This document shows, in pieces, positions 59,870 to 64,000 of a stretch of DNA of 64,000 bases; positions within the stretch are counted from its first letter, which is position 1, and each line of letters begins with the position of its first letter. The translations under genes and the position numbers were made by a program. This stretch comes from CBDDKU01 sp965230375 (GTDB lineage: Bacteria > Bacteroidota > Bacteroidia > Flavobacteriales_D > Cryomorphaceae), in the NCBI GenBank assembly GCA_965230375.1, contig CBDDKU010000012.1, positions 248,001 to 312,000 on the forward strand, written 5' to 3'. A model generated the notes under the pieces. It worked only from the letters and a program-made list of their open reading frames with translations. It did no database searches and was not told where the DNA came from.

Positions 59870-60916
59870 ATGGGCAAATTCAAGTATCTCATTCTAGGCC
59901 AAGGTATCGCTGGGACTGCACTTGCGCATCAATTTTCGGAGCGTAATATTCCTTTTAAAATCGTCGATGACGGTCACAAAACGTCGAGTTCGCAAGTCGC
60001 AGCAGGGCTTTGGAATCCCATTGTATTTAGACGCATCAACAAAACGTGGAGAACCGATGAACTACTTCCGGCCATGGACAGGCTGTATGGATTGGTAGAA
60101 TCCAAATTGAACATTAAGATACGCTACGCGCGACAGATCTTGCGGATGCATGGCAACAAGCCCGAAGCCGATTTCTGGATGGAGAAAAGGACTTTGCCAG
60201 GCTACCAGCCTTACCTGCTGGATGCTCCTGATGAAGCTCTTCCCTTTCGTCAGGGTGAGTACGGCTCTGGGGTAGTTGATAGGGCTGGGTTTTTAGACAT
60301 TCCACTCTACTTAACAGAATCAAAAAAGTATTTTCAAAGCCTTGGGTCCTTCAAAGAAGCCAACTGCGAAGGAGCGGCAGATCTTGCTGAAGCATTGTCG
60401 CTGGATGGTGACGAATTTGAAGAAGTAATTGACTGCCGTGGTTACCGATCTGGGGAAGACCCCGCCTGGTCTTCGATCGGTTTCAAGCCAACTAAGGGAG
60501 AAGTGCTCACTGTTAAGGATGATAGTCTTTCATTTGATAAGATATTTAATGCTGGATTCTTCCTGCTGGGATTAGGAAGTGGGAAATATCGACTCGGCGC
60601 TACCTTTGAATTCGACAATATGAATAGTATTCCAACAAGCCAAGGTAGAGACGAACTGCTGGAAAAGCTTGAGAAATGGTACCATCCAAAGCCAGAAGTT
60701 GTTGACCACAAAGCCGGAATACGCCCAACTGTGAAGGATAGAAAGCCTTTGGTCGGAACACATGGCGCCATTCAGAACCTACACCTGTTTAATGGAATGG
60801 GAGCAAAAGGAGTGATGCTCGTTCCCTTTCTGGCAGAAAACTTTATTGACTATCTGGAGACTGGTAGTGAAATAATCAAGGAGGTAAACATTTCGAGATA
60901 TTTTAAGCGCAAGTAG
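59870..60916 (+). CDS. FAD-dependent oxidoreductase of the DAO family
   Basis: 348 residues. FAD-binding Rossmann start KYLILGQGIAGTALAHQF, then AAGLWNPIVFRRINKTW, and C-terminal AGIRPTVKDRKPLVGTH and FNGMGAKGVMLVPFLAENF typical of DAO-fold amine or glycine oxidases (ThiO/MnmC-C relatives). The substrate is unknown. Single gene, with about 130 bases of non-coding DNA before the next operon. Confidence 0.85.
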   Translation: MGKFKYLILGQGIAGTALAHQFSERNIPFKIVDDGHKTSSSQVAAGLWNPIVFRRINKTWRTDELLPAMDRLYGLVESKLNIKIRYARQILRMHGNKPEADFWMEKRTLPGYQPYLLDAPDEALPFRQGEYGSGVVDRAGFLDIPLYLTESKKYFQSLGSFKEANCEGAADLAEALSLDGDEFEEVIDCRGYRSGEDPAWSSIGFKPTKGEVLTVKDDSLSFDKIFNAGFFLLGLGSGKYRLGATFEFDNMNSIPTSQGRDELLEKLEKWYHPKPEVVDHKAGIRPTVKDRKPLVGTHGAIQNLHLFNGMGAKGVMLVPFLAENFIDYLETGSEIIKEVNISRYFKRK

Positions 60917-61046
60917 GGAGCAAGCTCTGGGTGTAAAACAACTCACGTCTACCTGTTAGCATTTATCCCGGGTCGGTATTGTAAGGCACCTTAATCTAGG
61001 CCTATTTTAAGAATTGCAATACTGTTCTTAACTCTAGCGAATTTTG

Positions 61047-62297
61047 ATGTGTTTTATTCGGCTCATTGCAGCCTTTTCTTTAGTAGTTCTCAGCCATACT
61101 TTTGCATTTTGCCAAAGTCCGCAAATGGTTAATTACCAGGCGGTGGCCCGAGATGCAGAATCAGGTGAAGAACTGGCAAATCAAGCCATTTATCTCATCG
61201 CCAAAGTAAGATCTTCTAGTCCTAGTGGCGACATTGTTTATCAGGAAGAGCATGCTGAAATAGCGACGAATCAATTTGGTCTCTTCTCCATTTTTATAGG
61301 TGGAGGTCAACCTCAGCAAGGAACTTTCGATCAAATAGACTGGGGGGCCAGTCCTTATTGGCTCGAAATAGATATCGATGCAGGAGATGGTCTTGAGACC
61401 ATTGGAACCATGCAGTTTGTTTCTGTGCCATATGCACTTCACGCTGGTACTGCCACTGTTGCAGAAACTGCCGACAATGTCGATGACGCTGATGCCGACC
61501 CGACCAATGAGCAGATAAATTCAGTAGCCTTTGATTCAGCAAATGCTACTCTGACTATTCAAGAATCAGGAGTAGACTTCGAAACAGATCTCAGCGGCTT
61601 GATAGATGATGCCGACGCTGACCCGACCAACGAGCGGATATCGTCAGTGATTTTTAGTCCAAGCGAGTACACAATGAATATTACCGAGTCAGGGACCACC
61701 TTCTCAACTGATTTATCGACCCTGCTTGAAGATGATGATGCCGACCCGGAAAACGAATTGATCGAAGTTGATGGTCTGTCTCTGATTAATGAGACCACCC
61801 TGAGCATAACAGAAGGGGGGGTAAATCACCAACTCGATCTATCAGATTTGGAAGATGATGACGATTGGACAGTAGAAGATGATGGAACGATGCACAATGC
61901 AAATGGCGGACGTGTCGGCGTAGGTACGAATAGTCCTCAGAGTGATTTTCAGGTAAATGGTTCTGTGGGTTATGGCATAACGATTATTGAGTCAGGTCTT
62001 TTTGCGTCATCTTATGATGTCTTAGAAACAGATCATATCATAGTTTGTAAAACAAGCATACTGGGTGTTGGAACGGTTACTATTCAAATGCCTGACCCGA
62101 CTACTTGTATCGGTCGTATAATTCGAATCAGAAGAACAGGTCCTTTTCCAATCGTTGCTGATGTAGAAGTTGATTTCGGAGGGTTCGACGTAGACTTTGT
62201 TGATCAAGTAGTGGAACTCGATGAATTGAACCCGCAGTCTGCATCTTACATGTCATTAGGTGCAGATGGTTGGACAGAAATTTCGAGTAATGACTAG
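61047..62297 (+). CDS. Exported repeat protein, tail-fibre-like
   Basis: 416 residues from ATG 61047. Signal peptide IRLIAAFSLVVLSHTFAFC. Residues about 22-135 form a conserved N-terminal beta domain (MVNYQAVARDAESGEELANQ, FGLFSIFIGGG). Three repeats of about 42 residues follow, each opening D-D-A-D-P-(T/E)-N-E and containing LTI-ESG-DFETDLSGL. A glycine-rich stretch GRVGVGTNSPQSDFQVNG and a C-terminal domain end it. Similar N-domain plus acidic repeats occur in surface proteins and phage-type fibres of Bacteroidota. The stop overlaps the next gene (ATGACTAG). Confidence 0.75.
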   Translation: MCFIRLIAAFSLVVLSHTFAFCQSPQMVNYQAVARDAESGEELANQAIYLIAKVRSSSPSGDIVYQEEHAEIATNQFGLFSIFIGGGQPQQGTFDQIDWGASPYWLEIDIDAGDGLETIGTMQFVSVPYALHAGTATVAETADNVDDADADPTNEQINSVAFDSANATLTIQESGVDFETDLSGLIDDADADPTNERISSVIFSPSEYTMNITESGTTFSTDLSTLLEDDDADPENELIEVDGLSLINETTLSITEGGVNHQLDLSDLEDDDDWTVEDDGTMHNANGGRVGVGTNSPQSDFQVNGSVGYGITIIESGLFASSYDVLETDHIIVCKTSILGVGTVTIQMPDPTTCIGRIIRIRRTGPFPIVADVEVDFGGFDVDFVDQVVELDELNPQSASYMSLGADGWTEISSND

Positions 62298-63018
62298 ATG
62301 GCTATTAGTCATATTGATCAGTTTATGGATGCTCGACGGTCATGCTCAGGTGGAGCTGACACGTGTTCTTATCGGTTCGGGTGGCCTGAACGGAAACACC
62401 TCGAACACTTCTTTGAGCTCCTCAGCTGGAGAATCGGTTGTACGTACAGAATCAAGCCAAGAGATTGTCCTAACCCAAGGTTTCCAGCAGCCTTCAGCGA
62501 AACGCTCGCTGATATTTGCCATAGATATTACAAACGCTGTTTGCCCTTCTTCAGCTGATGGTGGTGCTTCGGTAACCGACATTGCTGGCTGTGCAGGTCC
62601 ATACACAGTAAATTGGAGTACGGGCCAAGAAGGGACCCAAGCCAAAAACTTACCTCCGGGTGAGTATTTCGTGACCGTAAGCTCACCAAACTGCACCACT
62701 ACCCAAAACTTTGCAGTTGAGCCTGGAGATGCCGAGAACTGTATGGTTCGGTTTATCAATGCATTTTCGCCTAATGGAGATGGTGTAAATGACACGTGGG
62801 TTATTATAAATATTGAGCTCGAAGAATACCGAGAAAATAAAGTTGAGATCTATAATCGCTGGGGACAAAAAGTTTGGAGCACCACCAACTACAACAACAG
62901 CAACAGCGTATGGAATGGTGAAACCGATGGGGGGGAAGAGCTTCCATCCGGGACCTATTACTACATCGCAGATTTGGCTGGAACCACTTTTAAAGGATAC
63001 ATCGAATTGACCAGATGA
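62290..63018 (+). CDS. Mini-SprB-like surface protein with type B (CHU_C) sorting domain
   Basis: 242 residues from ATG 62290; the frame extends upstream but the signal peptide WLLVILISLWMLDGHAQ sets this start. After a short N-terminal domain there is one SprB-type repeat (CAGPYTVNWSTGQEGTQAK, then NLPPGEYFVTVSS). The last 85 residues are the gliding-associated C-terminal (CHU_C) domain, FINAFSPNGDGVNDTWVI to VEIYNRWGQKVW and GTYYYIADL, which sends cargo through the type IX system as type B. PorP/SprF overlaps by ATGA. Proteins with this signal need an SprF-like partner, supplied next door. Confidence 0.88.
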   Translation: MTRWLLVILISLWMLDGHAQVELTRVLIGSGGLNGNTSNTSLSSSAGESVVRTESSQEIVLTQGFQQPSAKRSLIFAIDITNAVCPSSADGGASVTDIAGCAGPYTVNWSTGQEGTQAKNLPPGEYFVTVSSPNCTTTQNFAVEPGDAENCMVRFINAFSPNGDGVNDTWVIINIELEEYRENKVEIYNRWGQKVWSTTNYNNSNSVWNGETDGGEELPSGTYYYIADLAGTTFKGYIELTR

Positions 63019-63923
63019 GAAGAATCCTTTGTATCATATTGCTGATCCAAAGTCTGACAGTATCAGCTCAGCAGCACGGGCTATACAGTCAATATCTTTT
63101 CAATTTGTTTGCTGTAAACCCAGCATATGCGGGAGAGCGTGATGCACTGTCAGCATCCTTAAGCTATCGAAGTCAGTGGGTTGGATTTGAAGGAGCTCCT
63201 GTCACTCAAAACTTTTCGCTTCACAGCCCAATTCACGCAAAGAATATGGCTTTGGGGATTCAGTTTCAAAATGACGAAATAGGAGCACGAAAAACTCCAT
63301 CTTTTGCTGTGGCATATTCCTATAAGCTCAAACTCAGTTCGAGTCAAAAGCTCTCTTTCGGACTTCAGGCTGGAGTAATTAATTATCAATACCGCTGGGA
63401 TGAGTTGGAGTATCATCAACCTGACGACCCAGTGGCTTATGGCACTGATGCCAATAAATGGGTGCCTAACTTTGATTTTGGGGTGATGTATATTGACCCG
63501 AGTGCCTACTTGGGGATCAGCGCAACATCTCTAAATCAGGCAGAGATAATCAAGAGCGATTTCAGCGAAGCTTCCTTAGGAACCTTTTTTAATCTCATTG
63601 GGGGAAAAGTCTTTGATTTAAACGAGGACATAGCCATTAAGCCAAGCTTTATTTTGAGAAAGGGGCTGGATACACCTGTGCAATTCGACCTGAACGCTGG
63701 TGCGCTGTTTAGAAATAAATTCTGGCTGACGGCTGGTTTTCGCTATGATTTCGGACTTGTTTTCTCAGGTCATTTCTTCGCGACTAAACACTTACATTTC
63801 GGATATTCATACGACTTGCCGACCAACTCACTTCTCGCTGAGCAAAGTGGGACTCATGAATTTTTTATTGGGTATGAGTTCAATGTATACAAGCAGGGAA
63901 CCCGAAACAATAGAAGGTTTTAG
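63015..63923 (+). CDS. PorP/SprF-family outer-membrane protein
   Basis: 302 residues, PorP/SprF family. Signal peptide LCIILLIQSLTVSAQ, then QHGLYSQYLFNLFAVNPAYAG, the family hallmark, and a run of amphipathic beta strands typical of a membrane barrel (for example FWLTAGFRYDFGLVF) ending in HEFFIGYEFNVYKQ. SprF-like proteins take type B cargo such as SprB to the surface; here the cargo gene is directly upstream and overlapping. Confidence 0.93.
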   Translation: MRRILCIILLIQSLTVSAQQHGLYSQYLFNLFAVNPAYAGERDALSASLSYRSQWVGFEGAPVTQNFSLHSPIHAKNMALGIQFQNDEIGARKTPSFAVAYSYKLKLSSSQKLSFGLQAGVINYQYRWDELEYHQPDDPVAYGTDANKWVPNFDFGVMYIDPSAYLGISATSLNQAEIIKSDFSEASLGTFFNLIGGKVFDLNEDIAIKPSFILRKGLDTPVQFDLNAGALFRNKFWLTAGFRYDFGLVFSGHFFATKHLHFGYSYDLPTNSLLAEQSGTHEFFIGYEFNVYKQGTRNNRRF

Positions 63924-63925
63924 TG

Positions 63926-64000
63926 ATGAGATTGCTTACTACCTACATATGTTTTTTTGTAAGCATCTCCATATCCGCACAGGTTGGTAATGACTCGTTG
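63926..64000 (+). CDS. Start of an exported protein, cut by the window edge
   Basis: An ATG two bases after the SprF stop opens a frame that stays open to the last base (25 codons). It encodes MRLLTTYICFFVSISISAQ, a typical signal peptide ending in Bacteroidota-style SAQ, then VGNDSL. Spacing and strand show it is the fourth gene of this operon. Identity is not visible. Confidence 0.7.
   Translation, partial: MRLLTTYICFFVSISISAQVGNDSL

Noticed and set aside
61490..61760. Similar DNA units suggesting a CRISPR-like or tandem non-coding repeat
   Set aside because: The similarity is in frame and reflects protein repeats in a coding sequence; there are no spacers of constant length.

Overview
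The window is chromosomal DNA of a member of the Bacteroidota, most likely a marine Flavobacteriales bacterium. The evidence is the gene content: type IX secretion genes (PorZ-like, SprE/PorW-like, PorP/SprF), a gliding-type C-terminal sorting domain, DUF4837, DUF4292 and DUF4175 proteins, a LytTR response regulator paired with a HisKA_2 kinase, and an atpBEFHAG cluster without atpD/atpC. The promoters agree: copies of the Bacteroidota housekeeping -7 element TAnnTTTG lie just upstream of many genes. Coding density is high and no phage, insertion sequence or CRISPR array is visible.

Layout. 1-6.1 kb: the 3' end of rnr, a LytTR regulator with its multi-PAS kinase, and a YwqK-type repeat protein. 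6.5-11.4 kb: rpiB, an M28 peptidase, a TlpA-like thioredoxin lipoprotein and an ALDH7 dehydrogenase. 11.6-18.6 kb: a leftward run of DUF4175 protein, RsbW-like ATPase, ybeY, mnmG and a methyltransferase, with two parS-like palindromes in its last part. 18.7-24.0 kb: an RlmI-like methyltransferase, gltX, folB, tRNA-Cys, hairpin-rich DNA, a sulfotransferase, a small lipoprotein and tRNA-Arg. 24.1-30.1 kb: porZ-like, recO, a small conserved protein, DUF4837 and a LysM lytic transglycosylase. 30.2-39.4 kb: gatA and tatA, then a tightly packed leftward operon (crotonase, flippase, dut, sugar nucleotidyltransferase, TPR lipoprotein, DUF4292, EnvC-like). 39.5-44.9 kb: a giant NtrY-like kinase and a secreted M43 protease with a dockerin-like tail. 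45-53.9 kb: ATP synthase genes behind AtpZ, bactofilin and SprE/PorW-like genes. 54-60.9 kb: M23 peptidase, GH3, dxr, rseP, an Hpt/receiver pair and a DAO oxidoreductase. 61-64 kb: a surface-protein operon (repeat protein, type B sorted mini-SprB protein, PorP/SprF, and the start of another exported protein).

Themes. Several units serve the cell envelope: the lytic transglycosylase, the EnvC-like activator, the M23 peptidase, the flippase, bactofilin and RseP. Type IX secretion parts are spread over three sites. The signals most worth follow-up are the two parS-like sites at the mnmG end, a terminator-like hairpin inside the M28 signal-peptide codons, the hairpin-dense DNA between two tRNA genes, a 61-bp cruciform between convergent transcripts, and the compact type B cargo/SprF operon that runs off the right edge.
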